Of a stretch of 64,000 nucleotides of DNA, positions 54,775 through 64,000 are shown piece after piece (position 1 is the stretch's first letter; each line of letters opens with the position of its first letter). The DNA comes from Pectobacterium parmentieri (lineage in GTDB: Bacteria > Pseudomonadota > Gammaproteobacteria > Enterobacterales > Enterobacteriaceae): the NCBI RefSeq assembly GCF_001742145.1, contig NZ_CP015749.1, positions 744,001 to 808,000 on the forward strand, given 5' to 3'. Below the pieces are notes generated by a model. The model was given only the letters and a program-made list of their open reading frames with translations. It was not told the DNA's origin and did no database searches. A program made the position numbers and the translations under genes.

Positions 54775-56805
54775 TTATTTGACCTGCATGCCAGGCTGTG
54801 CGCCGCTGTCTGGACTCAGCAGGAAGATATCTTTCCCGCCAGGGCCGGCTGCCATTACCATACCTTCCGATATACCGAAGCGCATTTTGCGCGCAGCCAG
54901 ATTGGCGACCATCACGGTTAAACGGCCCTCCAGCTTAGCCGGATCGGGATAAGCCTCACGAATGCCGGAGAAGACTTGACGGGTTTCGCCGCCTAAATCC
55001 AACGTTAGACGTAATAGCTTGTCAGAACCCTCAACCAATTCGGCCTGCTTAATCAGTGCGATACGCATATCAACTTTAGCAAAATCGTCAAAGTTAATGG
55101 TGTCCTGCACCGGGTTATCTGCCAATGGGCCGGACACGGCTTTTTGTGTGGTGACCATGTCTTCTTTAGAGGCATCAACCATTGCGCTGACTTTATCCAG
55201 ATCGATGCGATTGAATAGTGCTTTGAATGGATTGACCTGATGGTTCAGCAGCGGGGTAGCGATCGCATCCCAGCTCAGTTCCGTGTTCAAAAACGCTTCG
55301 GTACGCTGTGCCAGCGAAGGCAGAACCGGCTTCAGGTACGTCATTAATACGCGGAACAGGTTAATGCCCATTGAGCAAATGGCTTGTAGGTCGGCATCCC
55401 GACCTTCGGCTTTCGCCACTACCCACGGTGCCTGCTCGTCAACATAGCGGTTGGCGATATCCGCCAGTGCCATGATCTCACGAATGGCACGCCCGGATTC
55501 ACGACTGTTGTAAGCTTCCGCAATGCTGGCGGCGGCGTCGGTGAAGGTTTTGTACAGATCAGGATCGACCAGTTTGTCCGCCAGTTTGCCGTCAAAGCGT
55601 TTACTGATGAAACCTGCATTACGTGACGCCAGATTCACGACTTTATTCACGATGTCCGCATTCACTCGCTGGACGAAATCTTCCAGATTGAGGTCGATGT
55701 CATCAATGCGAGAAGACAGTTTGGCTGCGTAGTAATAGCGTAGGCAATCGGCATCCAAATGTTGCAGATACGTGCCCGCTTTAATGAAGGTGCCGCGTGA
55801 TTTAGACATCTTGGCACCGTTGACTGTGACATAGCCATGAACGAACAGATTCGTCGGCTTACGGAAACCGCTGCCTTCCAGCATTGCCGGCCAGAACAAG
55901 CTGTGGAAATAAACGATGTCTTTACCGATAAAGTGGTACAAATCCGCGTCTGAGTCTTTCTTCCAAAAATCATCAAAATTCAGATCGCCACGTTTGTCGC
56001 ACAGGTTCTTGAACGAGCCCATGTAGCCGATTGGCGCATCCAGCCAGACGTAAAAATATTTGCCCGGAGCATCAGGGACTTCAAACCCAAAATACGGCGC
56101 ATCGCGGGTAATGTCCCACTGTTGCAGACCCGAATCGAACCATTCCTGCATCTTGTTGGCAACCTGCTCTTGCAATGCGCCAGAACGTGTCCAGGCTTGT
56201 AGCATGTCGCTGAACGCAGGCAGATCGAAGAAGAAGTGTTCTGATTCGCGCATCTCCGGCGTCGCACCAGAAACCGCGGACTTCGGTTCGATCAGCTCTG
56301 TTGGGCTATAGGTTGCGCCACACACTTCACAGTTATCGCCATATTGTTCGGCTGCCTTACATTTCGGGCAGGTGCCTTTCACGAAACGATCCGGCAGGAA
56401 CATGCCTTTCTCTGGATCGTACAACTGGGAAATCGTGCGGTTTTTAATAAAACCGTTCTCTTTCAGACGACGATAAATCAGGCCTGACAACTCACGATTC
56501 TCTTCGCTATGCGTAGAGTGGTAGTTGTCATAACTAATATTGAAACCGGCAAAGTCCTGTTGATGCTCCTGACTCATTGCCGCAATCATCTGTTCTGGCG
56601 CAATCCCCATCTGCTGCGCTTTCAGCATGATTGGTGTGCCGTGGGCGTCGTCCGCACAGATGAAGTGAACCTGGTTGCCGCGCATTCGCTGGTAACGAAC
56701 CCAGATATCGGCCTGAACGTGTTCAAGCATATGACCGAGGTGAATCGAACCATTAGCGTAAGGCAGCGCGCACGTTACCAGAATTTTCTTTGCGACTTGA
56801 GTCAT
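54775..56805 (-). CDS. metG: Methionyl-tRNA synthetase
   Basis: MetG charges tRNA-Met and initiator tRNA. The 676-residue form from ATG 56805 ([19 protein letters not shown]) matches E. coli; the frame continues 82 codons upstream into the apbC promoter and was rejected. It has the class I signatures HLGH (in GSIHLGHML) and KMSKS (in [10 protein letters not shown]), a zinc-binding group with four Cys ([19 protein letters not shown], about 143-161) and a C-terminal tRNA-binding/dimer domain (about 575-676). It is divergent from apbC. Confidence 0.97.
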   Translation of the reverse strand: MTQVAKKILVTCALPYANGSIHLGHMLEHVQADIWVRYQRMRGNQVHFICADDAHGTPIMLKAQQMGIAPEQMIAAMSQEHQQDFAGFNISYDNYHSTHSEENRELSGLIYRRLKENGFIKNRTISQLYDPEKGMFLPDRFVKGTCPKCKAAEQYGDNCEVCGATYSPTELIEPKSAVSGATPEMRESEHFFFDLPAFSDMLQAWTRSGALQEQVANKMQEWFDSGLQQWDITRDAPYFGFEVPDAPGKYFYVWLDAPIGYMGSFKNLCDKRGDLNFDDFWKKDSDADLYHFIGKDIVYFHSLFWPAMLEGSGFRKPTNLFVHGYVTVNGAKMSKSRGTFIKAGTYLQHLDADCLRYYYAAKLSSRIDDIDLNLEDFVQRVNADIVNKVVNLASRNAGFISKRFDGKLADKLVDPDLYKTFTDAAASIAEAYNSRESGRAIREIMALADIANRYVDEQAPWVVAKAEGRDADLQAICSMGINLFRVLMTYLKPVLPSLAQRTEAFLNTELSWDAIATPLLNHQVNPFKALFNRIDLDKVSAMVDASKEDMVTTQKAVSGPLADNPVQDTINFDDFAKVDMRIALIKQAELVEGSDKLLRLTLDLGGETRQVFSGIREAYPDPAKLEGRLTVMVANLAARKMRFGISEGMVMAAGPGGKDIFLLSPDSGAQPGMQVK

Positions 56806-57027
56806 GAGGAACTTGCTTTCTTTTGTGAATAGAGGGAGATCGATGTTAACCGATAGCGCCTTACTGCGTAAACCGCTGGCGTGAGTAAAACGGCAGGAAA
56901 CGACATGGCTGATTCTATTTTGCGTAGCGTTTCCACGTTTTTGATGCCGAAGGGCGTCAGGTGGCGATGGCTCTGATATGCTATGCACAGTCTCAACGGT
57001 CAAATATGAGAATTTCAAGGAGCCGGA

Positions 57028-58137
57028 ATGAACGCGACAGTCCCCGAACAACGTCCTGAAGCACTGCGTGCAATGGTCACCGGGGTTTTATCTACTTTTC
57101 AGCACCCGACACTGAAAAATAACCTGACGACACTGAATGCGCTGCGCCATTGTGCGCTGTTGGATAATGTGTTGCACCTCGAACTGACGATGCCGTTTGT
57201 CTGGTTGAGCGGTTTGGCAGCCTTAAAAGAAACGGTTAGCGATGAGTTATTGCGTTTATCAGGCGCAAAGGCGGTTGAATGGCGCTTAACACATGATGTC
57301 GCTACGCTGCGCCGGGTGAACGATCAGGCTGGTGTGAAGGGCGTGAAAAATATCATTGCCGTCAGTTCTGGGAAAGGCGGCGTTGGCAAATCCAGTACGG
57401 CGGTCAATATGGCGCTGGCGTTGGCGGCTGAAGGCGCCAATGTGGGCATTCTGGATGCCGATATCTACGGGCCTTCCATTCCTACCATGTTGGGTTCGGC
57501 CAGTGAGCGCCCAACCTCGCCGGATGGGCAGCATATGGCGCCGATTATCGCGCACGGCCTGGCAACCAACTCGATTGGTTATCTGGTGACGGATGATAAT
57601 GCGATGGTGTGGCGTGGGCCGATGGCCAGCAAAGCGTTATTGCAACTGTTGCAGGATACGCTTTGGCCGGATCTGGACTATCTGGTGTTAGATATGCCGC
57701 CGGGAACGGGGGATATCCAACTGACGCTGGCGCAGAATATTCCCGTCACTGGTGCGGTCGTTGTGACGACACCGCAGGATATCGCGCTGATGGATGCCAT
57801 GAAAGGCATTGCGATGTTTGAAAAAGTCAGCGTGCCGGTGCTGGGTATCGTTGAGAATATGAGTGTCCATATCTGTAGCAACTGTGGGCATCTGGAGCCG
57901 ATCTTTGGCACGGGCGGTGCGCAGAAGTTGGCGGAAAAATACCACTGTTCTCTGTTAGGCCAGCTTCCGCTACATATTTCCCTGCGTGAAGATCTCGATC
58001 GCGGTGAACCGACTGTGGTCAGCCAGCCGGACAGCGAATTTACTTATCTGTATCGTGAACTGGCGGGGCAGGTTGCCGCCCAGCTCTACTGGCAGGGGGA
58101 CATTATTCCCGGAGAAATTTCTTTCCGAGCGTTGTAG
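57028..58137 (+). CDS. apbC: Iron-sulphur cluster carrier ATPase ApbC (Mrp)
   Basis: ApbC/Mrp is a P-loop ATPase that binds and transfers [4Fe-4S] clusters to apo-proteins. The 369 residues equal the E. coli length. The deviant Walker [18 protein letters not shown] (about 113-129), the Asp in [14 protein letters not shown] and the cluster-binding CxxC in ICSNCGH are present. An N-terminal MIP18-like domain (about 10-95) precedes. GGAGCCGG precedes ATG 57028. It shares its upstream region with divergent metG, as in E. coli. Confidence 0.95.
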   Translation: MNATVPEQRPEALRAMVTGVLSTFQHPTLKNNLTTLNALRHCALLDNVLHLELTMPFVWLSGLAALKETVSDELLRLSGAKAVEWRLTHDVATLRRVNDQAGVKGVKNIIAVSSGKGGVGKSSTAVNMALALAAEGANVGILDADIYGPSIPTMLGSASERPTSPDGQHMAPIIAHGLATNSIGYLVTDDNAMVWRGPMASKALLQLLQDTLWPDLDYLVLDMPPGTGDIQLTLAQNIPVTGAVVVTTPQDIALMDAMKGIAMFEKVSVPVLGIVENMSVHICSNCGHLEPIFGTGGAQKLAEKYHCSLLGQLPLHISLREDLDRGEPTVVSQPDSEFTYLYRELAGQVAAQLYWQGDIIPGEISFRAL

Positions 58138-58161
58138 CCCATCCGTCAGTGAGTAAAAACG

Positions 58162-58179
58162 CCGGGTTCTGTCCCGGCT
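58162..58179 (+). terminator. Terminator after apbC
   Basis: GCCGGG (58162-58167) and CCCGGC (58174-58179) form a short GC-rich stem with a TTCTGT loop, followed by TTAAAT. It lies 25 bases after the apbC stop. Confidence 0.65.
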
Positions 58180-58325
58180 TAAATCTGCGCCAGCCCTCAG
58201 TTCCCCTTGAGCGCAATGCATGGAAAGGGTGGCGTGAGGGCGGCTAACTCCCTATAATTGCACGTCAAAGCGCCCGTCGGCGCATTCCCCTCTCTTTTAT
58301 TTATGTTAATCAGGTCGTTAATACC

Positions 58326-58967
58326 ATGACTGATCAGTCTCACCAGTGCGTCATCATCGGGATCTCTGGAGCATCCGCTTCGGGTAAAAGTCTTATTTCC
58401 AGCACCTTATATCGCGAATTACGCGATCAGGTTGGTGATCAGCATATCGGGGTGATATCTGAGGACAGCTATTATAAAGATCAAAGCCACCTGACCATGG
58501 AAGAGCGGGTAAAAACCAACTATGACCACCCGAGTTCGATGGATCACAGCCTGCTCGTTAAGCATTTGCAAATGCTGAAAGCGGGTCAGGCTATCGAAGT
58601 CCCGCAGTACAGCTATGTCGAGCACACCCGTAAACAGGAAACGGTGCATATTGAGCTGAAAAAGGTCATTATCCTGGAAGGTATTCTGCTACTGACGGAT
58701 GCACGTCTGCGTGATGAGATGAATTTCTCTATCTTTGTCGATACGCCGCTGGATATTTGCCTGCTGCGCCGCATGCGCCGCGACGTTAATGAGCGCGGGC
58801 GTTCAATGGATTCCGTGATGGAGCAGTATCAGAAGACAGTGCGCCCGATGTTCCTTCAATTCATTGAGCCTTCTAAGCAGTATGCCGATATTATCGTGCC
58901 ACGTGGTGGTAAAAACCGTATTGCGATTGATATTTTGAAAGCCAAGATAAGCCAGTTCTTTGAGTAG
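58326..58967 (+). CDS. udk: Uridine kinase
   Basis: Udk phosphorylates uridine and cytidine to their monophosphates in nucleoside salvage. The 213 residues match E. coli Udk, with Walker [15 protein letters not shown] (about 13-26), the motif [11 protein letters not shown] and [18 protein letters not shown] at 58252-58257 may be the -10 of its promoter. It is followed by a palindrome and then dcd; udk-dcd-asmA is the E. coli order. Confidence 0.97.
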   Translation: MTDQSHQCVIIGISGASASGKSLISSTLYRELRDQVGDQHIGVISEDSYYKDQSHLTMEERVKTNYDHPSSMDHSLLVKHLQMLKAGQAIEVPQYSYVEHTRKQETVHIELKKVIILEGILLLTDARLRDEMNFSIFVDTPLDICLLRRMRRDVNERGRSMDSVMEQYQKTVRPMFLQFIEPSKQYADIIVPRGGKNRIAIDILKAKISQFFE

Positions 58968-58980
58968 TGGATATCTTAAA

Positions 58981-59020
58981 TATTTCACGTTGCACAGATA
59001 ATGCACTGCAGCGTGAAATA
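58981..59020 (+). terminator. Palindrome between udk and dcd
   Basis: TATTTCACG (58981-58989) and CGTGAAATA (59012-59020) pair perfectly, with inner TTGCA/TGCA pairing. It begins 13 bases after the udk stop and is a probable terminator or attenuator. Confidence 0.55.
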
Positions 59021-59073
59021 TGACGAGTAGATGAGGTTTATCTGATAGATACCGGTGTCGAATGGAGAATAAG

Positions 59074-59655
59074 ATGAGACTGTGTGACCGAGACATTGAA
59101 GCCTGGCTGGATGATGGCCGACTGGTGATTACGCCCCGTCCGCCAATGGAGAGAATTAGTGGCGCGACCGTTGATGTTCGTTTGGGGAATCAGTTTCGCG
59201 TTTTCCGCGGACACACTGCGGCGTTCATTGACTTAAGTGGCCCTAAAGATGAAGTTAGCGCGGCGCTGGATCGCGTCATGAGCGATGAAATAAATTTGCC
59301 GGAAGGCGAGGCGTTTTTTCTGCATCCAGGAGAATTAGCGCTAGCAGTAACGTTTGAGTCCGTCACACTGCCGGATAATTTGGTAGGTTGGCTGGATGGT
59401 CGCTCTTCTCTGGCTCGCCTGGGATTGATGGTTCACGTCACCGCACACCGTATCGATCCCGGTTGGCAAGGAAGAATTGTGCTGGAGTTCTATAATTCAG
59501 GTAAGTTGCCGCTGGCGTTACGCCCCGGCATGATGATTGGTGCTCTGAGTTTTGAACCGCTTTCCGGGCCGGCTGCTCGTCCGTACAACCGCCGTCAGGA
59601 TGCCAAATATAAAGATCAACAGGGTGCGGTAGCGAGCCGGATCGATAAAGACTGA
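59074..59655 (+). CDS. dcd: dCTP deaminase
   Basis: Dcd converts dCTP to dUTP, the main source of dTMP in enterobacteria. The 193-residue form from ATG 59074 ([15 protein letters not shown]) equals E. coli Dcd and has GGAGAATAAG before it; four upstream codons were rejected. Conserved motifs are [18 protein letters not shown], with catalytic Glu in [11 protein letters not shown]. asmA follows after 63 bases. Confidence 0.97.
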   Translation: MRLCDRDIEAWLDDGRLVITPRPPMERISGATVDVRLGNQFRVFRGHTAAFIDLSGPKDEVSAALDRVMSDEINLPEGEAFFLHPGELALAVTFESVTLPDNLVGWLDGRSSLARLGLMVHVTAHRIDPGWQGRIVLEFYNSGKLPLALRPGMMIGALSFEPLSGPAARPYNRRQDAKYKDQQGAVASRIDKD

Positions 59656-59718
59656 GCGTTTGGCAATAGGCCTGTAACGTAATAATCAGGCAGTCGCGCG
59701 TTTCGCAATGAGGGTGGC

Positions 59719-61554
59719 ATGAGAAGATTTCTGACGACGCTGGCAATTCTGCTTGTGGTGCTGGTGGCAGGAATGGCGGCCTTGGTCGTACTGGTTAATC
59801 CCAATGACTTCCGCGCTTACATGGTGAAGCAGGTTGAGGAACGTAGCGGCTATCGCCTCCAACTGGACGGCGATCTGCGCTGGCACGTATGGCCGCAACT
59901 GAGTATTTTATCCGGCGGTATGTCACTAAGTGCGCCGGGTTCTAGTGCGCCAATTGTCAGTGCTGAGAATATGCGCCTTGATGTGCAACTGTGGCCGCTG
60001 CTATCGCATAAGCTGGCAGTTAAACAGGTGATGCTGAAAGGGGCTATTATTCGCCTGACGCCGGAAAGTGAAGCCAGGCAGGCCAACAATGCGCCAATTG
60101 CTCCAGTGGGATCACAGGCTCCATCTGAAGAACGGCGCTGGCGTTTGGATATCGATAAGATAAAAGTCGCCGATAGCCTGTTAATTCTGCAACGCAGTAA
60201 TAATGAACAGATTAATGTTCGCGATATTAATCTTGCGATGGAGCAGAATAGCGATCGCCAGATTAACATCGAGCTATCGAGTCGTATCAACCGCGATCAG
60301 CGTGATATCGCCTTCTCTCTCGCAGCAGATGTCGATCTGCTGCGTTTCCCCGAGCAGGTCAATGCCACTATCACCAAACTAGATTACCAGCTCCAGGGCG
60401 CTGGAATACCGACAACCGGTATCAGCGGAACAGGAAGTGTTCAGGTAAGTTATCAGCAACAGCCTGAAAAAATCACGTTTAACCAGCTTGTACTCAATAC
60501 CAATAACAGTCAGTTGTCGGGGGCAGGTAGTGTGACTCTGGGTGATATTCCCCATTACGAACTGGATTTGTTGTCTGAGAAGCTGGATCTAGATTCTCTG
60601 CTGGGGGTTGCGGCGGTAAAAGAAAATAACGCGCCTACGGTAGCGGTTAAACCATCAGCTCCTGTCATTTCAAATGAAGCTGAAGCGTCCAAGCCAGAAG
60701 ATAGCTTACAGCGATTCACCGCGCGTCTGTCGCTACAGGCGGCATCACTGATTTACCGTGGCCTTAATGCCCGCCAATTCATATTACGGGCAGATAATCA
60801 GCCGGGGCTGCTCGATATTTCGACCCTAAGTGGCGAACTGGGCAGTGGGCATTTCTCATTGCCCGGTAAAGTTGTGACGAAATCATCAACCAATATCACG
60901 CTACGACCCGATCTCAAGGATATTGAACTGTCTCAACTGATGTCTGCGTTTACGCTGCCTGCCGAGGCGGTCAGTGGAAAATTGTCGATGACAGGACAAT
61001 TTAGCGGCAATAGCTTTGCGTTGCCTGCTTTGCTCCAGCAGTGGCAAGGAACGGCGGTGCTGCAAGCCAATAATGTCCGTTTGCAGGGCTTGAATATTCA
61101 GCAAATGGTGCAGATGGCTGTGGCACGTAGCAACGGCAATGTGCGCGGTCAAGAACGCTATGAGCGTTATACTGAACTGCAACAACTGACCGGAAAAGTA
61201 CAGTTGAACGCAGGTAAGTTGCGCCTTACCGATCTTAATGGTCGCTCAGAGCTGCTGTCACTAAGCGGTGTCGGACAATTCGATTTGCCGGCTCAGACGT
61301 GTGATGTCAACGTGAATGTTTCTATCACGCAGGGATGGCAAGGCGATGAGCAACTGGTCAGCGTGTTGAAAAATACGGCAATCCCGTTACGCGTCTATGG
61401 CGAGTGGGATAAATTGAATTACCAGTTACAGGTGGATCAGTTACTGCGTAAACGTCTACAGGATGAACTGAAGAAACGCCTGAATGACTGGGCCAGTCAA
61501 AATCAGCAAAACCAGAAGGGCAAAGACCTGAAGCAACTGCTCGACCGTCTTTAA
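59719..61554 (+). CDS. asmA: AsmA family envelope protein
   Basis: AsmA is an inner-membrane anchored periplasmic protein linked to outer-membrane assembly; AsmA-like proteins are thought to bridge lipid transport. The 611 residues start with one membrane anchor (about 5-27) and the motif NPNDFRAYMVKQVEERSGY. The C-terminal AsmA domain carries LQGLNIQQMVQMAV. GAGGGTGGC precedes the ATG. It follows dcd, as in E. coli, but dcuC is inserted between it and yegH. Confidence 0.94.
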   Translation: MRRFLTTLAILLVVLVAGMAALVVLVNPNDFRAYMVKQVEERSGYRLQLDGDLRWHVWPQLSILSGGMSLSAPGSSAPIVSAENMRLDVQLWPLLSHKLAVKQVMLKGAIIRLTPESEARQANNAPIAPVGSQAPSEERRWRLDIDKIKVADSLLILQRSNNEQINVRDINLAMEQNSDRQINIELSSRINRDQRDIAFSLAADVDLLRFPEQVNATITKLDYQLQGAGIPTTGISGTGSVQVSYQQQPEKITFNQLVLNTNNSQLSGAGSVTLGDIPHYELDLLSEKLDLDSLLGVAAVKENNAPTVAVKPSAPVISNEAEASKPEDSLQRFTARLSLQAASLIYRGLNARQFILRADNQPGLLDISTLSGELGSGHFSLPGKVVTKSSTNITLRPDLKDIELSQLMSAFTLPAEAVSGKLSMTGQFSGNSFALPALLQQWQGTAVLQANNVRLQGLNIQQMVQMAVARSNGNVRGQERYERYTELQQLTGKVQLNAGKLRLTDLNGRSELLSLSGVGQFDLPAQTCDVNVNVSITQGWQGDEQLVSVLKNTAIPLRVYGEWDKLNYQLQVDQLLRKRLQDELKKRLNDWASQNQQNQKGKDLKQLLDRL

Positions 61555-61578
61555 TTCCCAGACATACTGTGTCCCAGG

Positions 61579-61608
61579 CCGATTTGCTGCTTTCCGTCAG
61601 CAAATCGG
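61579..61608 (+). terminator. Stem-loop after asmA
   Basis: CCGATTTGCTG (61579-61589) and CAGCAAATCGG (61598-61608) pair perfectly over 11 bp with an 8-base loop, 24 bases after the asmA stop. It lacks a strong T-run. Confidence 0.65.
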
Positions 61609-61815
61609 TGGCTTATCCTCAATGCTTTCCTTTTTTATACTTCCCCAGACAGGCTTTGTGTTCGATGTCTCTTTTTTAACGCTGCATATTAATATTTTTC
61701 TCTTTTTTTATTTTCTAAAGCAGTAAACTCCGCACCCTGTTTTCGGTGCGGTGCCATATTCCGCTGCCGGGGAATTTCTGTCAGATAATTTATTACTCAG
61801 GTATCGAAACTCACT

Positions 61816-63168
61816 ATGCTCGAACTTTTGATTGGTGTTGCTGTAACGACTCTGGTTGGTCGTTACATTATAAAAGGGTACTCCGCGACTGGCGTGTTGT
61901 TGGTGGGAGGCCTGTTACTCTTGGCAATCAGCGCCATGCTGGGGAAAAACGTATTGCCAGCCAGTGCGAAGGCGACGGGCTGGAATGCTACAGATATTGT
62001 TGAATACGTAAAAATTTTGCTGATGAGCCGCGGTGGCGATCTCGGCATGATGATTATGGTACTGTGTGGCTTTGCTGCGTATATGACGCATATCGGTGCC
62101 AATGATGTCGTCGTTAAGCTGGTTTCCCGCCCGCTGAAAATGATCAACTCGCCTTATTTGCTGATGATTGCAGCCTATTTTGTCGCTTGTCTGATGTCGT
62201 TGGCGGTGTCATCGGCTACTGGGCTGGGGGTGTTGTTGATGGCAACGCTGTTCCCTGTCATGGTGAACGTCGGCATTAGCCGTGGCGCTGCTGCTGCAAT
62301 CTGCGCTTCCCCTGTAGCGTTGATCCTGTCGCCGACGTCAGGCGATGTGGTACTTGCCGCACAGGCATCGCAGATGAAATTGGTTGATTTCGCTTTTAAG
62401 GCTACGCTGCCCATTTCCATCATAGCGATCGTGTGCATGGCCGTTGCCCATTTTTTCTGGCAGCGCTATCTGGACAACAAAGCGAATGTTAGCCATGAGA
62501 TTCTGGATGTCAGTGAGATCACGACGAATGCCCCGCGTTTTTACGCTATTCTGCCGTTTACGCCGATCATGGGCGTTCTGGTCTTTGATGGCAAATGGGG
62601 GCCTGAGCTTCACATCATCACCGTACTGGTTATCTGTATGGTGCTTGCCGCAGTGCTGGAATTTTTTCGCTCGTTCAATGCGCAAAAAGTGTTTGATGGG
62701 TTGGATGTAGCTTATCGTGGCATGGCAGAGGCCTTCTCTAGCGTCGTTATTCTACTGGTCGCGGCCGGCGTCTTTGCTCAGGGGCTTGGCACGATTGGCT
62801 TTATCAGCGGATTGATTGGTCTCGCGCAGTCATTTGGCAGCGGTGGGTTGGTGATTATGCTGGTGTTGGTGGTCATCACGATGCTGGCCGCAATGACGAC
62901 CGGTTCGGGCAATGCGCCGTTCTATGCGTTTGTTGAGCTGATTCCAAAGTTGGCGTCTCAAATGGGTATCAACCCTGCCTACCTTGCCATTCCGATGCTT
63001 CAGGCTTCCAATTTGGGGCGTACCATTTCTCCGGTATCCGGGGTAGTGGTTGCGGTAGCAGGGATGGCGAAAATATCGCCGTTTGAGGTAGTGAAGCGCA
63101 CATCAGTTCCCGTGCTGGTGGGGCTGATAGTGGTGGTGGTTGCTACAGAGATTATGATCCCTGCCTGA
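61816..63168 (+). CDS. dcuC: C4-dicarboxylate transporter, DcuC family
   Basis: A secondary carrier for C4-dicarboxylates (fumarate, succinate, malate); E. coli DcuC works mainly as an anaerobic succinate efflux carrier. The 450 residues have about twelve helices and the family motifs AAYMTHIGANDV, GLGVLLMATLFPVM, LILSPTSGDVVLAA and TTGSGNAPFYAFVELIP. The ATG at 61816 is preceded by ACTCAGG, a weak ribosome binding site. Several DcuC paralogues exist in enterobacteria, so the exact orthologue is not certain. It sits between asmA and yegH, which are adjacent in E. coli. Confidence 0.88.
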   Translation: MLELLIGVAVTTLVGRYIIKGYSATGVLLVGGLLLLAISAMLGKNVLPASAKATGWNATDIVEYVKILLMSRGGDLGMMIMVLCGFAAYMTHIGANDVVVKLVSRPLKMINSPYLLMIAAYFVACLMSLAVSSATGLGVLLMATLFPVMVNVGISRGAAAAICASPVALILSPTSGDVVLAAQASQMKLVDFAFKATLPISIIAIVCMAVAHFFWQRYLDNKANVSHEILDVSEITTNAPRFYAILPFTPIMGVLVFDGKWGPELHIITVLVICMVLAAVLEFFRSFNAQKVFDGLDVAYRGMAEAFSSVVILLVAAGVFAQGLGTIGFISGLIGLAQSFGSGGLVIMLVLVVITMLAAMTTGSGNAPFYAFVELIPKLASQMGINPAYLAIPMLQASNLGRTISPVSGVVVAVAGMAKISPFEVVKRTSVPVLVGLIVVVVATEIMIPA

Positions 63169-63180
63169 TAATATATAGCA

Positions 63181-63209
63181 ACAGCCCCTACCGTCCTTGA
63201 AGGGGCTGT
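63181..63209. terminator. Terminator between dcuC and yegH
   Basis: ACAGCCCCT (63181-63189) and AGGGGCTGT (63201-63209) pair perfectly over 9 bp. It lies between the stops of the convergent genes. Confidence 0.75.
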
Positions 63210-63251
63210 GAGTATGGAGACGGTGTTGGCGGCTGCGCTATACCGACTCTA

Positions 63252-64000
63252 TCACACTTCAAAGTCAGTCTGTGGTTCGTCGTTTGGTGTGATGCGGACT
63301 TCCACAATACGGTGGCTTTCCACCGCCAAAATAGTGAACTGGTAACCATCGATTGATAGCGTATCGCCCACTTGTGGAATCCGCTGGGCGTGTTCCATCA
63401 GCAGCCCTGCCAACGTGTAGTATTCACGTTTTGCGTCCAGCGCCAGCGGAACATACATCGTTAGGTCTTCAAGTGGAATATAACCATTTACGGTCCAACT
63501 GCCATCATCATTCTGCTGAATACTGTGGCGAGCATCGCGGTCTTCCCCTTCGCGCGGTAAGTTGCCCGCTATGGTTTCCATCACGTCACTTAATGTGACA
63601 ATCCCTTCCATCGAACCAAACTCATCAACGACAAATGCAAAATGCGTTCTTGCTTCTCTAAACTGTTCCAGCGCTTGTAAAAGCGAGAGTTGCTCAGGGA
63701 AAACCAATGGCTGACGGATCAGAATTCGTGGGTTAAATGGTTCGCGGTTTAGCTGCTGCTGGAGTAAATCGGCAACATTTATGATGCCTAGAGGCTCGTC
63801 AGAGGTATTGCTGTCGGTTACCACAAGCCGGGAATGCGGGTTGCTGGTTAACAGTTTAGAGAGCGCCTCCTGCGTAATGTCCAGCTCAACCGACTCGATA
63901 TCATGCCGCGACGTCATGATGCTACTGATAGTTCGCTGGGCCAGTCCCAATACCCGCTTTATCATCCGGCGTTCCTGAATATTGAAGACTTCCTGACCTG
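63252..64000 (-). CDS. yegH: YegH, TerC/CBS/CorC membrane protein, C-terminal half (runs off the window)
   Basis: In E. coli, YegH is a ~527-residue inner-membrane protein with an N-terminal TerC-like membrane part, two CBS domains and a CorC/HlyC transporter-associated domain; its function is not known. Only about 249 codons are here, and the frame stays open to base 64000 (…NIQERRMIKRVLGL). CBS motifs are seen in RLVVTDSNT...GIINVADLL and HFAFVVDEFGSMEGIVTLSDVMETI, and the CorC domain follows (YYTLAGLLMEHAQRIPQVGD). An internal ATG at 63965 is not the true start. It is convergent with dcuC. Confidence 0.9.
   Translation of the reverse strand, partial: GQEVFNIQERRMIKRVLGLAQRTISSIMTSRHDIESVELDITQEALSKLLTSNPHSRLVVTDSNTSDEPLGIINVADLLQQQLNREPFNPRILIRQPLVFPEQLSLLQALEQFREARTHFAFVVDEFGSMEGIVTLSDVMETIAGNLPREGEDRDARHSIQQNDDGSWTVNGYIPLEDLTMYVPLALDAKREYYTLAGLLMEHAQRIPQVGDTLSIDGYQFTILAVESHRIVEVRITPNDEPQTDFEV

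Overview
The window looks like the chromosome of an enterobacterium of the Pectobacterium/Dickeya type. This rests on gene content and order: the proteins I know from E. coli are close throughout, and the order follows two E. coli neighbourhoods (cydABX-ybgE-ybgC-tolQRAB-pal-cpoB-tRNA-Lys-nadA-pnuC-zitB-aroG-gpmA-gal-mod-pgl, and metG-apbC, udk-dcd-asmA-yegH). Between these lie genes that E. coli lacks at these sites. The genus is an inference; no species marker is present.

Layout. 1-3850: cyd operon (cytochrome bd oxidase) behind a 650-bp leader. 3930-9450: ybgC and the Tol-Pal envelope system. 9600-10010: two identical tRNA-Lys genes and a broken third copy carrying a 66-nt hairpin-rich insert. 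10240-15720: a DUF554 membrane protein, an unknown protein, then nadA, pnuC, zitB and aroG. 15830-17960: DoxX protein, FMN azoreductase and a LysR regulator with a clear operator. 18070-25740: gpmA, then a copper/silver efflux operon (small His-rich protein, CusF, CusC, CusB with a fused CusF domain, CusA). 25890-28220: galM and galE without galT and galK, separated by a MITE-like repeat. 28420-33740: molybdate genes modF, modE, acrZ, modABC.

33919-40770 is the most interesting functional unit. It holds an exported TIM-barrel sugar isomerase, a LacI/GalR repressor, a Gfo/Idh/MocA dehydrogenase, a second TIM-barrel isomerase and an MFS permease. They are flanked by three copies of one palindrome (core GTAATCGATTAC), and two copies lie in the divergent region that also precedes glk. 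I infer a sugar or glycoside catabolic regulon, perhaps passing through 3-keto sugars and feeding glucose to Glk.

41931-44600 is tRNA-Ser(UGA) followed by a decayed island: phage-like fragment, DUF2569 gene, IS5/IS903-type transposase fragment, H-NS-family gene and a frameshifted tyrosine-integrase tail. 44747-49631: pgl, a secreted phytase-like protein, an LVIVD-repeat protein and an orphan sugar-binding protein. 49897-54493: formate dehydrogenase fdoGHI, with cysteine in place of selenocysteine. 54775-64000: metG, apbC, udk, dcd, asmA, dcuC and the C-terminal half of yegH, which runs off the right edge.

Most start codons were placed at the family's usual start with a visible Shine-Dalgarno sequence rather than at the longest open frame. 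No CRISPR array, rRNA or intact mobile element was seen.
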